A stretch of 43,979 nt of DNA from Prevotella sp. (GCA_017965725.1 JAGCPK010000045.1:1-43979); one strand, 5' to 3'; counted from the stretch's first letter, positions 14,895 to 23,851 are shown. A program made the numbers and translations. Notes: generated by a model from the letters alone, not told the origin.

Positions 14895-17444
14895 TTAGCC
14901 ACAGATGTTGTGGAAAGGACAGGTGCGGCAGCGGGTGCGGTCGTCAGTGGGGATAAAGGGGGTGTCGGGGGAGAATATCTCCTTGAGGAGGTTGTTGAGG
15001 TGTTGAAGGAACTCTTCCTTGATCACGGCGATGTCGTTGACGGGCATCTTGCCGAGGATCAGGGTGGGGTCGTAGTTCTCACTGCCGGCATGCTGGATGA
15101 ACAACAGACAAGGGGAGATGGGGGGTGATGAAACTTTCTCCTGTTCGATGATGGCATAGAGGAAGGACTGAAGGAAGTAGTCACTATGATGCCGGATGTT
15201 CGCGGGGTCAAAGATGGAGGCGACATCGGGGAAGGGCTTCGGCCGGTAGTTACTGGTCTTATAGTCGATGATGCGGATGCGTTCCGTGCCATCAGGGAGG
15301 GTGATACGGTCGATTCTGTCAGCAATACCACCTAAAACGAATGTCGTCAGATCTTTTCTTTCGAAAACGTCCTGGCTCGTACCTCGTGCGGAATGTTTTC
15401 TTAAAGAATAGATCTGACTTTCATCAGCGTTTAAAGGAGTTTCGAGGGCGAGGATGGTGAAGGGGGTGAGGCGGAGATCGACTTCCAGGAGTTGGTGGAT
15501 ATATCGGATGATGACCTGGCGGTTGATGAGTTGAAGACCATTCAGTGGGGGGATCTTAGCCATTGGGTCTTCGATATGGAAGAGTTCGAGTTTGATGGCT
15601 TGGTCAACAGCACGGGCTATCCTCGACTCATCTTTTAGGAGGGCAGAGAGGATGGAGGCCGTGATGCGTGAGGATTGAGGGGTGATGAGTGAGGAATAGA
15701 GGAGGTGGGCGGCCTTATGGAAGATGTTGCCGAAGAGACGGTTGTCGATGAGGTCGTCTTCGGGGTCTTCATACTCCGAGAACTTACAGATATCCTGATA
15801 GAAGAAGCGCAAGGGGCAGCGCAGGAATCTGGAGAGGGCTGAGGGCGAGAGTAACTTGATAGCCTTGAGCCGTTCGATGATGGCTGGGGTCTTGGCGATG
15901 GGTTGGGGATTTTGGAGCCTGGATGCCTGACCACCCTGGAGGGTGAGGTGGGTGATGGGGTGTTGTGACTCTACCATCAGTTGGAGCATGAAACGTGACA
16001 TCTCTCCTGTCTTGCCATCATTGGTGGCGTTGTTATAGATCAGTGTCACATCCTTAGCGCGTTGGAGTAGCCGACGGAAATAGTTCTCGTAGATGGACAC
16101 TTTATTGTCGATGGTGGTGAGTCCGTAGGCCTTACGGATGCTATAGGGGATAAATGAGGTGTCATTGATGCCCTTGGGGATATTTCCCTCGTTGCAGGAG
16201 AGTAACAACACATGGTCGAAGTCGATATTGCGGGTCTCGAGGATACCCATAATCTGAATGCCTTCGAGGGGTTCGCCGTGGAAGGGGATGGTGGTGGAGG
16301 CAATGATCTGGGTAAGGAGGCGGTGGAGTGTTGCGTCACTGACCTGAAGGTCGCCGGAGTCAATCAAAGTCTGGAGGCGGTTGAAGATGGTATAGAGGCG
16401 GAAGTTTGCTTCCTGTTCAAGGGGGCTTTGGGAAGAAAGGGCCTGACCCTTGGACACCGAAATATCTTGGTTTATTATTCCCCCTCGTGCGGCAGCGGTT
16501 TGGGAGAGGGGGTAGCCGGTGGTGATGTTGACTTTTGTGACTTCATCGGGGATGCAGTGGATGACACTCTGGAGCAGTGACTCGTTGGCAAGGACAATGG
16601 CGGTCTTGCGACCTGCCTGAATACGGTCGTGTTCCTGTAGCCAGGTTGCGATATAACGGGCCTGGCTGTTCTCTGTGGGGGCAGAAATAAAGGTGATGTG
16701 TTTGGGTGTCTCTTCGTCGGTGTCTTGGATGAGGAGGACTTTTCCTTCGGCTTCAAGGTGATGGATAAGGGCCAGTTCTACGGGGTGAAGCAGATTAAAT
16801 CCTGCAAAAACATAGTGTTGAGGGGAACAGGCCACTCCCTCTGTTTGGGTCTTTGTTTCGATGACTTGGCGGTAGAGAGCCCCCTCGTAAGCGAGGCCTT
16901 GGGCTGTGAGACGTTTATTGAAGTCGAGGTAGATCTCATAGATATAACTCCAGAGAGAGAGGAAACGTTGTTTGAGTTCTGAGTTGTGATCTTCGTTGAA
17001 GTTACTGAAGAACTTACGGATGATATCCCGTTGTTGTTGAGTGAGATATGCATCATCATCGAACTCGTGGATATCGCGAAGATTCGCAAAGACCTTGTCG
17101 GCAGGAGCCAGGTGTTTATCGACATCGTCGAAGTCGGAGAGGAGGATTTGTCCCCAACCATAGAAATGATCCAGTGACTCCTCGATGCCCGTACATTGTA
17201 CAAAACTCTTGTGGAGGTCGCAGATCAGTTTGATGGGGTCTGCCACCTCGAGGGATGACATGCTGCGGAAAAGGTCGCTGATGGTGGTATAGGCAGGACT
17301 CCATATCGGTTTGTCACAGAGACGAGCCAGTTCTTCGTTGAGGAACAGCGAGGCGCGTTTATTGGGAAACACGACTGTCACCTGCGACAGGTTGGTGCCG
17401 TAGGTGTTCAGGAGGGTGTTGGCGAGGGAGGCGAGGAAGGTCAT
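14895..17444 (-). CDS. addB: AddB-like nuclease subunit, contains an in-frame palindromic insert
   Basis: 849 residues. The partner of AddA in double-strand break processing. The N-terminal part is the inactivated helicase-like region (VVFPNKRASLFLNEEL). The C-terminal PD-(D/E)XK nuclease has IRIIDYKTSNY, and the cysteines CPLRFFY plus CRTCPFHNIC form the expected iron-sulfur cluster set. Palindromic copy C (15346-15418) lies between the nuclease start and its active site: residues about 682-694 (KHSARGTSQDV) are encoded by it and the frame is kept. The start overlaps the addA stop by four bases. Confidence 0.88.
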   Translation of the reverse strand: MTFLASLANTLLNTYGTNLSQVTVVFPNKRASLFLNEELARLCDKPIWSPAYTTISDLFRSMSSLEVADPIKLICDLHKSFVQCTGIEESLDHFYGWGQILLSDFDDVDKHLAPADKVFANLRDIHEFDDDAYLTQQQRDIIRKFFSNFNEDHNSELKQRFLSLWSYIYEIYLDFNKRLTAQGLAYEGALYRQVIETKTQTEGVACSPQHYVFAGFNLLHPVELALIHHLEAEGKVLLIQDTDEETPKHITFISAPTENSQARYIATWLQEHDRIQAGRKTAIVLANESLLQSVIHCIPDEVTKVNITTGYPLSQTAAARGGIINQDISVSKGQALSSQSPLEQEANFRLYTIFNRLQTLIDSGDLQVSDATLHRLLTQIIASTTIPFHGEPLEGIQIMGILETRNIDFDHVLLLSCNEGNIPKGINDTSFIPYSIRKAYGLTTIDNKVSIYENYFRRLLQRAKDVTLIYNNATNDGKTGEMSRFMLQLMVESQHPITHLTLQGGQASRLQNPQPIAKTPAIIERLKAIKLLSPSALSRFLRCPLRFFYQDICKFSEYEDPEDDLIDNRLFGNIFHKAAHLLYSSLITPQSSRITASILSALLKDESRIARAVDQAIKLELFHIEDPMAKIPPLNGLQLINRQVIIRYIHQLLEVDLRLTPFTILALETPLNADESQIYSLRKHSARGTSQDVFERKDLTTFVLGGIADRIDRITLPDGTERIRIIDYKTSNYRPKPFPDVASIFDPANIRHHSDYFLQSFLYAIIEQEKVSSPPISPCLLFIQHAGSENYDPTLILGKMPVNDIAVIKEEFLQHLNNLLKEIFSPDTPFIPTDDRTRCRTCPFHNICG
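15346..15418 (-). repeat. Palindromic element copy C (short form) inside addB
   Basis: On the gene strand the core (15399-15364, 36 bp) reads AAAACATTCCGCACGAGG, TAC, GAGCCAGGACGTTTT. Arms 15346-15361 and 15403-15418 pair at 15 of 16 positions. The core length is exactly 12 codons and contains no stop in the frame used. Confidence 0.88.
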
Positions 17445-20400
17445 ACTTCGATGATTTTATTGGGATAGACGTACCAGAGGTAGCCCATGATCGTTTGATT
17501 GGGGTGCATCTGATGAAGGAGGGTCATGTATTCACGGACTTGTGCTTTGTGTTCGGGTTTCGGAGTGCCAAACTTAAAGTCAACCACAATCCATTTGGTG
17601 CCATCGGTCATTGCACGATCAGGACGACGTTCTTTGAGGATGCCGTTCTCCTGGGAGAGGATGGTACACTCGTTGAAGAGGGTCCATTTGTCACTGAACC
17701 ACTCTGCCACCTTCGGGTGTTCCAGACGTTTTCTCAGCATAGTGATAATCTTCTCGGAGGAATGCTCATCATTATTGAGTTCACCCTCCAGTTCCAGTCG
17801 TTTCAGGACTCGGTCAATATCGGCCGTCGTGCGGATATTTGAAAACACCTCGTGGAGAATGTTACCCATCTTCAGGTAGTTCGAGGAGGACGAGTCGTCC
17901 TCACCCTCTATGAAGGCCTTGCTGCGGTTGCTCTGGCGGAATTCTACCTTGTTCTCATAAGTGGCGAGGTTGATCTTGAAGGGCTCTGGTTTTTGGAGGA
18001 ACGGATTTGTATTGGGTCGTTCGCAAGACTTTTCTTCCCAAAACGTCCTGGCTCGTAGGCCGACTCCAATATTTTCGGAACCACTCAATGAACTCGCTTC
18101 GCTCAAACAGCATTTCGTATTTCGTTCCTCAGATTGCTCCGCAATCAGAGACTCCATATCGGTTCCGAAAATCTTACAGTCTCTAAAGACCTCCTCGTGC
18201 GGAATGTTTTGGGAAGAGAAGTCTTCGAAGATGGCATCAGGCAGAGAATCAGCAATGAGGGGGAGGACTTGTTCGAGGAGGGAGGAGCGGGAATTGGAGG
18301 GGGCGTTTTGTTTGCCGAAGACGTGCAGGGATTTGGAGGCACGGGTGAAGGCCACATAGAGCAGGTTGAGGTTGTCAACCACGTTCTGGAGGTGTTCGTG
18401 ATGATAGTCTGCTTCGTAGATGGTGCCCAGGAGTTGTTTCTGACCATAATCGACGGGCGCCAGTGGTAGTGTATCGAAAGGCGCCTCATGAGGTTGGCAC
18501 CAGAGGATGTTACCCTGCTTCTCCAGTTGCCAGTCACAGAAGGGGATGAACACATGGTCGAATTCCAGTCCTTTCGACTTATGGATGGAGATAAGACGTA
18601 TGCCGCTAATCACATCGCTCTGGATGGTCTTGCCACAGAGGGTCTCGTCCCACTCGCTGAGGAAGCGAAGAAGGGTGGGGAGGTTCGGTGAATCGAGGTT
18701 TTCCTGAAGATAGGCGGTGAGTTGGTCGAAGAACGCACAGATGTAAGCGCTCTGATCTTCGACTCTATCTATATGGAAGATGGTAAAGAGTCGCTCCGTG
18801 AGTTCATAGAGCGGCATTTCACGCAGTTCCTCAACATGTTGGATATAGGCCTCAGGCAGGAGACGGTCGAAAGCCTCCTTGTCGAGCAGGATCTGTTCAT
18901 CGCCCACCTCGTTGTGCAACACCTCTCTCTGGTAGAGTTTTACGATGGTGGCCTTGGTGAGCAGGTCCTTAGGACGGGTCAGGAAGCGCAGGGCCTCGAT
19001 GAGCAGACAGACGGCAGAGGAAGCGTCGAGGCGGAAGGCTTCGTCTGAGACGATGCTCACCTCGGGAAGATACTGCATGAAATACTGTGCAATGACAGGA
19101 ATCATGGCATTGGTGCGCACGAGAATGGCTATCTGATGGGATTGGACACCCTGTCCTTGCAGTTCTTTCACACCCTCCACCAGTTGTCGGAGCGTCTGTT
19201 CCGTATAGTCCTCCTGGGGCAACAACCTGATATCCACCCATCCCTCGTCAGGCTTGTCCTCGGGTATCTGCTGTTCCACATCAGCATAAGCCTTCCGCAA
19301 TCGTTCCACCTCCGGCGAGTCACCCAGTGCCAGGTATTCCAGTTCTGCCGCCTGACGGAAGAAGGCATTGTTGAACTCTATAATCCGTCGGTCAGAACGG
19401 TAGTTCGTGCCAAGTGTCTGGATGTCGAGTTGTTCATCAGGGTGCGGGAACTGCTGTTCGATGTCATTAAGGAGTTGCCAGTCGCCCGATCGCCAACGGT
19501 AGATGCTCTGTTTCACATCCCCCACGATGAGCGAGCCCGACTGTTCACGACTCATTGCCTCGGAGAGCAGCACTTTGAAGTTCTGCCACTGGACGGTAGA
19601 TGTATCCTGAAATTCGTCAATCATCACATGGTCCAGTTGGGTACCTATTTTCTCGAAGATAAAGGGTGTGTCGCTGCCGTCAATCAGTTCATGCAACAAC
19701 TGCTGGGTATCACTGAGAAGGAAACGGTTGGCCTCTTCATTGAGTTCACGCACCTTTTTCTCGATACTCCCCAACAGGCGCAGTTGGGTGAGGTGGCGCA
19801 GGGTGAGATCTGCTGACTTATAACGTTTCCACTGTTTTGGTTGGGCCTCAATGGCATAGCGTAACAACTGACAGAGGGAGGTGTCTGCCAACGTATGGAT
19901 CATTTCTGCCTGAGGATGAGACTTCTTATACCATTTGGAGGGATCCTCCATCGCATCCGTCACCCGTTTTCCGATGACACTCTCGTCGAAGATACCCTCA
20001 CGGAGTTTGAGGAAGAACCCTGCAATGCCATTTTTGCCATACAGGAGATCGTCAACCGTCAGGCCCTCGCTTTCGAGCGTGTCAAAGAACTGGTCGGCAA
20101 ATCCTTTCATGTTATGCTTCGCCTGTTGACGAATATCCTTGAGTTGTTCCGTATAAGCCTCGAAGAATCCTGGTTCCTCCATCTTCTGTTGGATGAGGGC
20201 ACTCACCGCCTTATATTCATCCTTGAAAATGGTGCGCCCAAACTGTTTGATCTGTCCAATGACGTTCCACGACTTGTCGTCGGAGATATTGTCGAGGATA
20301 TACCTCATGAGCCAGTGCAGCATCACATCCGTCACCTTCAGGTCCTGTATTATCTCATCCACTGCCAGTTCCTCCACCTGGTAGTCATTCAGTCCGATAC

Positions 20401-20794
20401 GCAGGTTAGCCGTCAGGTCGAGTTCCCGGGCGAGGTTTCTCAACACCCCCTGGAAGAACGTGTCGATGGTCATCACGCGGAAGTCACTGTAGTTATGGAT
20501 GAGGTTATGGAGTGCCATCCCCGCCCGTTCTCTGATGAGGTCCTCCTTCAGTCGGGTGCGCTTTCTGATCACCTTCAGGTATTTGTCCGATTCAGGCAGT
20601 TGTTTCCAGATGCCATAGAGTTGACTGAGGATACGCATCTTCATCTCCTCTGTGGCCTTGTTGGTGAAGGTGACGGCGAGGATATTCCGATAACACTGCG
20701 GGTTCTCCACCACGAGACGGATATATTCCGTGGCGAGGGTGAAGGTCTTCCCGCTCCCTGCGCTGGCTTTGTATATGGTGAGAGGTTTTACCAT
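17441..20794 (-). CDS. addA: AddA-like UvrD-family helicase/nuclease, contains a long in-frame palindromic insert
   Basis: 1117 residues. ATP-dependent helicase-nuclease subunit for recombinational repair. Motifs in order: Walker A ASAGSGKT (10-17), AVTFTNKATEEMK, MIDEFQDTS, IVGDVKQSIYRWRSGD, TLGTNYRSD, ISIHKSKGLEFDHVF, LLYVAFTRASKSLHVFG, and the C-terminal nuclease WIVVDFKFG. Between the last helicase motif and the nuclease, residues about 862-919 come from palindromic copy D (from QNIPHEEVF to LRARTF), an extension I would not expect in the family. The start overlaps the stop of the DUF5686 gene by seven bases, and the stop overlaps addB. Confidence 0.9.
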   Translation of the reverse strand: MVKPLTIYKASAGSGKTFTLATEYIRLVVENPQCYRNILAVTFTNKATEEMKMRILSQLYGIWKQLPESDKYLKVIRKRTRLKEDLIRERAGMALHNLIHNYSDFRVMTIDTFFQGVLRNLARELDLTANLRIGLNDYQVEELAVDEIIQDLKVTDVMLHWLMRYILDNISDDKSWNVIGQIKQFGRTIFKDEYKAVSALIQQKMEEPGFFEAYTEQLKDIRQQAKHNMKGFADQFFDTLESEGLTVDDLLYGKNGIAGFFLKLREGIFDESVIGKRVTDAMEDPSKWYKKSHPQAEMIHTLADTSLCQLLRYAIEAQPKQWKRYKSADLTLRHLTQLRLLGSIEKKVRELNEEANRFLLSDTQQLLHELIDGSDTPFIFEKIGTQLDHVMIDEFQDTSTVQWQNFKVLLSEAMSREQSGSLIVGDVKQSIYRWRSGDWQLLNDIEQQFPHPDEQLDIQTLGTNYRSDRRIIEFNNAFFRQAAELEYLALGDSPEVERLRKAYADVEQQIPEDKPDEGWVDIRLLPQEDYTEQTLRQLVEGVKELQGQGVQSHQIAILVRTNAMIPVIAQYFMQYLPEVSIVSDEAFRLDASSAVCLLIEALRFLTRPKDLLTKATIVKLYQREVLHNEVGDEQILLDKEAFDRLLPEAYIQHVEELREMPLYELTERLFTIFHIDRVEDQSAYICAFFDQLTAYLQENLDSPNLPTLLRFLSEWDETLCGKTIQSDVISGIRLISIHKSKGLEFDHVFIPFCDWQLEKQGNILWCQPHEAPFDTLPLAPVDYGQKQLLGTIYEADYHHEHLQNVVDNLNLLYVAFTRASKSLHVFGKQNAPSNSRSSLLEQVLPLIADSLPDAIFEDFSSQNIPHEEVFRDCKIFGTDMESLIAEQSEERNTKCCLSEASSLSGSENIGVGLRARTFWEEKSCERPNTNPFLQKPEPFKINLATYENKVEFRQSNRSKAFIEGEDDSSSSNYLKMGNILHEVFSNIRTTADIDRVLKRLELEGELNNDEHSSEKIITMLRKRLEHPKVAEWFSDKWTLFNECTILSQENGILKERRPDRAMTDGTKWIVVDFKFGTPKPEHKAQVREYMTLLHQMHPNQTIMGYLWYVYPNKIIEV
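18025..18225 (-). repeat. Palindromic element copy D (long form) inside addA
   Basis: On the gene strand the core (18210-18040, 171 bp, 57 codons) starts AAAACATTCCGCACGAGG and ends GAGCCAGGACGTTTT. Arms 18025-18039 and 18211-18225 pair at 14 of 15 positions. A perfect internal 12-bp stem joins 18071-18082 to 18161-18172, and a hairpin GATTGC-TCC-GCAATC lies at 18132-18146. The 18-base block at 18088-18105 is identical to copy A. The element stays open in the addA frame. Confidence 0.9.
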
Positions 20795-22785
20795 CGTCTG
20801 AAGAGTTCAATGTTGAAAGCAATGCCCATCCGCTGGTATTTCGCTCCGTTGAAACCAGCGAAGATACCCATGGATAAATAACGGTTGGTGAAACTGTAGC
20901 CCAGTTCGTAATAAGGCCTTGCGTGTTCCACGATAGCCGTGCCCCAATAGAAACGTTCCCGTTCGATGTATTTCCCCAGATAAGGCACCCAACTGCCAAT
21001 CATCATCGGGGAGTCGTATGATATATTGGACCGGAGGTAATAGTTCGACTCGTTGTAGGTGCCACTTCTGAGCAGTTCGAAACTGCCGCTCCAATCATCC
21101 TCCCAACCTTCGGGCAGGTTGTTGTCGCGGAAGTTAGAGTAATCCACGAAATAGTTCTGGCGCTTGTGTCCGTAGAAGCCTCCGCCAGCCCGCATGTTAA
21201 TCACGCGCAGTCCAGGCAGTTTGTATTTCCACGAACCGTCGAACTCCCAGCGTTCATATTTGATGTCCGACTTATAGACGCCAGTGATGGCGCGTTCCCA
21301 GTCGATGGAGAAGACAGGTCCCGACTTCCAGGGCGTGATCTTCAAGCCAATCATCGGTGCAAAACTGCGATACTCAGTAGGCATCCCGTACTGACGCATG
21401 AAATCCTTGTTGATGGCCACCCTCTTGTGGTAGTTAAAGCCCGCCTCAATGTCGAGCCAGTTGAAGATCATGATATTGTTGAACGCCCGTAGTTCATAGT
21501 CCGTGAACTTGTCGATATCATTCGTGTCAAAGTGCAGCGTGTCGCCATGTTGGTGGTTGATTGTCTCCGCCACCTGTCCGTTGGATATCCTATTGCCGTT
21601 ACCATAGACAATCTCCGCATAACCGTTTCGTTTCGGGTTGTAGGTCATACGCAGGGGAATGGTAAAGTAGAACTCCTTGAACTTGAAATTGTAGCCAAAG
21701 CGGGGATTGAGGGTGAGGTAACGATGGGGTGAGAAGGTGTAGCGTGCCCTGAGGTTGATCTTGTATCGTAAACCACGCGTGTCACTCCAACCGAGTTCTA
21801 AGGGGTCGATGAGGGGTGACAAGCGGAAGGATGCCTTTTCCGACTCGGCCGAGATGGGTGTGATCAGGGTCTCTCCGATGGTGTCCCAGAAAATCTTCTT
21901 CAACAGGTTCTCCTTCTTTGGCGTGGTATCCACGACAATGGTGTCGGGCTGATGCCTCAGGTTGTAGGCCTCATAGATACGTTTGTCTGTCTCAGAGAGC
22001 GGGATGGGTCGCAAGGCGTCCATCACGTCCTGTTCTGAGATATTATCCAAAGAGTCGGGCAGTGGTTTCTCACAATTGAAACAGCCATCGATGACTGCTG
22101 ATATCCTGTTGCCGAGGAACTTGAATGTTGCAGCGGTGGTGCAGCGTTTGGGGGTGGGGAGTGGCCATTCTTCCTCACTCTGGAAGATCTCCGTGCGAAA
22201 AGATATCATGTCAAACTCGCCATTCATCACTGTACGGATGATATGTCCGCTTTCAGTATCCACGATGGCAAAGCCGTTGATGAGTTGGGTGTTATAGAAC
22301 TTCGGACGGAAATCCAGACGGGTGGTCCCGTCGCCCAGATTTGATTGCGAGTATTTATAGTGTCTGCGGTTATGCTGGTTGAAGGGTGAGAGGATATGGC
22401 CGTCGTAGAGTGTCGCGTCATAGATATTGGGAATCATCAGGTCCCTCAACGTGGGCATGGCCCTGCTGTTACGTCGGATGGTGCCTGAGAGCACCTGGTC
22501 ATTGATCTCCACCTTGTGTTGGTTAATATAGGTGAGGTGGTTATACGACTCGCGTAGATATTCCCGCTCGTCCTTCGCCAACACATACATCGTGGGGATA
22601 AGCCAGAGGGTGGGGTTGCGGCGCTCTACGTTGAAACGGTATTTCGCATACACATTGTCTTCCACGCTGTCAGGCATGGTCTTGTGCGACTCTTTGAAAT
22701 CATAGATACGCTGCAGAATCAGGGAGTCTTTCTTCCCCTTGCAAAAAACGATGCTGGGCATACCTGTGAGTATGCCCAGCACCAT
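20788..22785 (-). CDS. DUF5686-like outer-membrane beta-barrel protein
   Basis: 665 residues from the ATG at 22785. A more upstream ATG at 22812 lies only five bases from the -7 box and would be at or before the transcript start, so 22785 is preferred. Signal peptide MVLGILTGMPSIVFC precedes the mature protein. The C-terminal half has alternating aromatic strands (RYLTLNPRFGYNFKFKEFYF, YELGYSFTNRYLSMGIF) and ends in FRRW, typical of a barrel. DUF5686 proteins usually begin with a carboxypeptidase-regulatory-like domain, which I do not see. The function is unknown. It overlaps addA, an odd partner. Confidence 0.75.
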   Translation of the reverse strand: MVLGILTGMPSIVFCKGKKDSLILQRIYDFKESHKTMPDSVEDNVYAKYRFNVERRNPTLWLIPTMYVLAKDEREYLRESYNHLTYINQHKVEINDQVLSGTIRRNSRAMPTLRDLMIPNIYDATLYDGHILSPFNQHNRRHYKYSQSNLGDGTTRLDFRPKFYNTQLINGFAIVDTESGHIIRTVMNGEFDMISFRTEIFQSEEEWPLPTPKRCTTAATFKFLGNRISAVIDGCFNCEKPLPDSLDNISEQDVMDALRPIPLSETDKRIYEAYNLRHQPDTIVVDTTPKKENLLKKIFWDTIGETLITPISAESEKASFRLSPLIDPLELGWSDTRGLRYKINLRARYTFSPHRYLTLNPRFGYNFKFKEFYFTIPLRMTYNPKRNGYAEIVYGNGNRISNGQVAETINHQHGDTLHFDTNDIDKFTDYELRAFNNIMIFNWLDIEAGFNYHKRVAINKDFMRQYGMPTEYRSFAPMIGLKITPWKSGPVFSIDWERAITGVYKSDIKYERWEFDGSWKYKLPGLRVINMRAGGGFYGHKRQNYFVDYSNFRDNNLPEGWEDDWSGSFELLRSGTYNESNYYLRSNISYDSPMMIGSWVPYLGKYIERERFYWGTAIVEHARPYYELGYSFTNRYLSMGIFAGFNGAKYQRMGIAFNIELFRRW
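22753..22780 (-). promoter_or_regulatory. Perfect 11-bp hairpin right after the DUF5686 start codon
   Basis: GCTGGGCATAC (22753-22763) and GTATGCCCAGC (22770-22780) are perfectly complementary around a six-base loop. The stem begins two bases after the start codon at 22785-22783 and covers the early signal-peptide codons, so it could hinder ribosome loading. Confidence 0.7.
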
Positions 22786-22817
22786 GATCTTTATCAGCGT
22801 TCCGCATTTCACGCATG

Positions 22818-22848
22818 CAAAAGTACGGAAAAAATCTGTAGATACAAA
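22818..22848 (-). promoter_or_regulatory. Promoter (-33 TTTG, -7 TACTTTTG) of the DUF5686-addA-addB operon
   Basis: Reverse strand TTTG at 22848-22845, 19-base spacer, TACTTTTG at 22825-22818. It begins right after the sigma factor stop. Confidence 0.75.
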
Positions 22849-22850
22849 AT

Positions 22851-23723
22851 TTATCCGAGATATTTCATCAGAATTTTTGCATTACCGCTGTCGCGCAGTT
22901 TGGCAATGCTCTTCTCGCGAATCTGACGCACACGTTCACGGGTGAGACCCAACTGATCGCCAATCTCTTCGAGACCCTTCTCGTGACAACCGATGCCAAA
23001 GCACTCACGGATGATGGTAATCTCGCGCTCTTTCAGCACCTTATTCAATACGGTGTTGAGTTCCTGTGCCATGGACTCATGATCCACGAGTTTATCCGTA
23101 CGGGTATCATCGCCAGAAGCCATCACGTCGAGCATACAGTTGTCCTCACCATCCTGGAAAGGCGCATCAATACTCACATGATGTCCGTCAGCCATCATCG
23201 ACTGTCCAATCTTCTCCTCGTCGATATTCGTCACTTCGCTCAATTCCGACACACTCGGATGGCGCTGGTTCTCCTGCTCAAACTTGTTAATCTCGTGATT
23301 GATCTTGTTCAGCGATCCCACCTGATTGAGGGGCAGGCGCACGATACGACTCTGTTCAGCGATGGCCTGGAGGATGCTCTGGCGGATCCACCATACGGCG
23401 TATGAGATAAACTTAAATCCACGAGTCTCGTCAAACTTCTGGGCGGCCTTGATGAGTCCGATGTTACCCTCGTCGATCAGGTCGGTCAGGGTCAAACCCT
23501 GATGCTGGTACTGCTTGGCCACAGAGACGACGAAACGCAGGTTGGCTGTCACCAACTTCTCCTTCGCGCGCTCACCTTCCGGACCTCCCTTACGTATCTT
23601 CTGGGCGAGTTCTATCTCCTCGTCGATTGAAATAAGGGGTGCACGACCAATCTCGACGAGGTATTTGTCAAGTGCCTCGCTCGAACGGTTTGTAATACTC
23701 TTTTGAATCTTAAGTTGTCTCAT
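22851..23723 (-). CDS. rpoD: Primary sigma factor (sigma-70 type)
   Basis: 290 residues, the compact size of the Bacteroidota primary sigma factor. Region 1.2 starts SEALDKYLVEIGRAPLIS; region 2 has LIDEGNIGLIKAAQKFDETRGFKFISYAVWWIRQSI; region 3 has RLPLNQVGSLNKI; region 4 ends in GLTRERVRQIREKSIAKLR, which binds the -33 box. It recruits core RNA polymerase to the TAnnTTTG promoters seen throughout the window. A Shine-Dalgarno-like AAGGAG precedes the ATG, which is rare in this phylum. Confidence 0.93.
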   Translation of the reverse strand: MRQLKIQKSITNRSSEALDKYLVEIGRAPLISIDEEIELAQKIRKGGPEGERAKEKLVTANLRFVVSVAKQYQHQGLTLTDLIDEGNIGLIKAAQKFDETRGFKFISYAVWWIRQSILQAIAEQSRIVRLPLNQVGSLNKINHEINKFEQENQRHPSVSELSEVTNIDEEKIGQSMMADGHHVSIDAPFQDGEDNCMLDVMASGDDTRTDKLVDHESMAQELNTVLNKVLKEREITIIRECFGIGCHEKGLEEIGDQLGLTRERVRQIREKSIAKLRDSGNAKILMKYLG

Positions 23724-23729
23724 CTTATT

Positions 23730-23735
23730 CTCCTT
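23730..23735 (-). promoter_or_regulatory. Shine-Dalgarno-like AAGGAG before rpoD
   Basis: Reverse strand AAGGAG ends seven bases before the ATG at 23723. Most genes here lack such a site. Confidence 0.6.
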
Positions 23736-23751
23736 GAAAACGTCTTTAACT

Positions 23752-23766
23752 GTTTGATTATCAAAC
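23752..23766. promoter_or_regulatory. Palindrome in the rpoD leader
   Basis: GTTTGAT (23752-23758), T, ATCAAAC (23760-23766): perfect 7-bp arms between promoter and start codon. Could be an operator. Confidence 0.4.
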
Positions 23767-23797
23767 TAATATCCTATATTTTACCTGAAAGCGGATG

Positions 23798-23831
23798 CAA
23801 AGTTACTAAAAATATCAATACGTTGTTCAAA
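23798..23831 (-). promoter_or_regulatory. Promoter of rpoD (-33 TTTG, -7 TAACTTTG)
   Basis: Reverse strand TTTG at 23831-23828, TAACTTTG at 23805-23798; the spacer is 22 bases, slightly long. Confidence 0.6.
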
Positions 23832-23851
23832 AATTAACAATTTTTACGTAT

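Noticed and set aside
15655..15705. Near-repeat of GTGATG/GTGAGG units in addB
   Set aside because: Units are too irregular to call a tandem repeat.
19895..20881. Long open frame of 328 codons on the plus strand
   Set aside because: It lies antisense to addA, which has all helicase motifs; an open complement is a by-product of base composition.
23733..23746. GAAAACGTC near rpoD as a fifth palindromic copy
   Set aside because: Only nine bases match one end; the other end and arms are missing.
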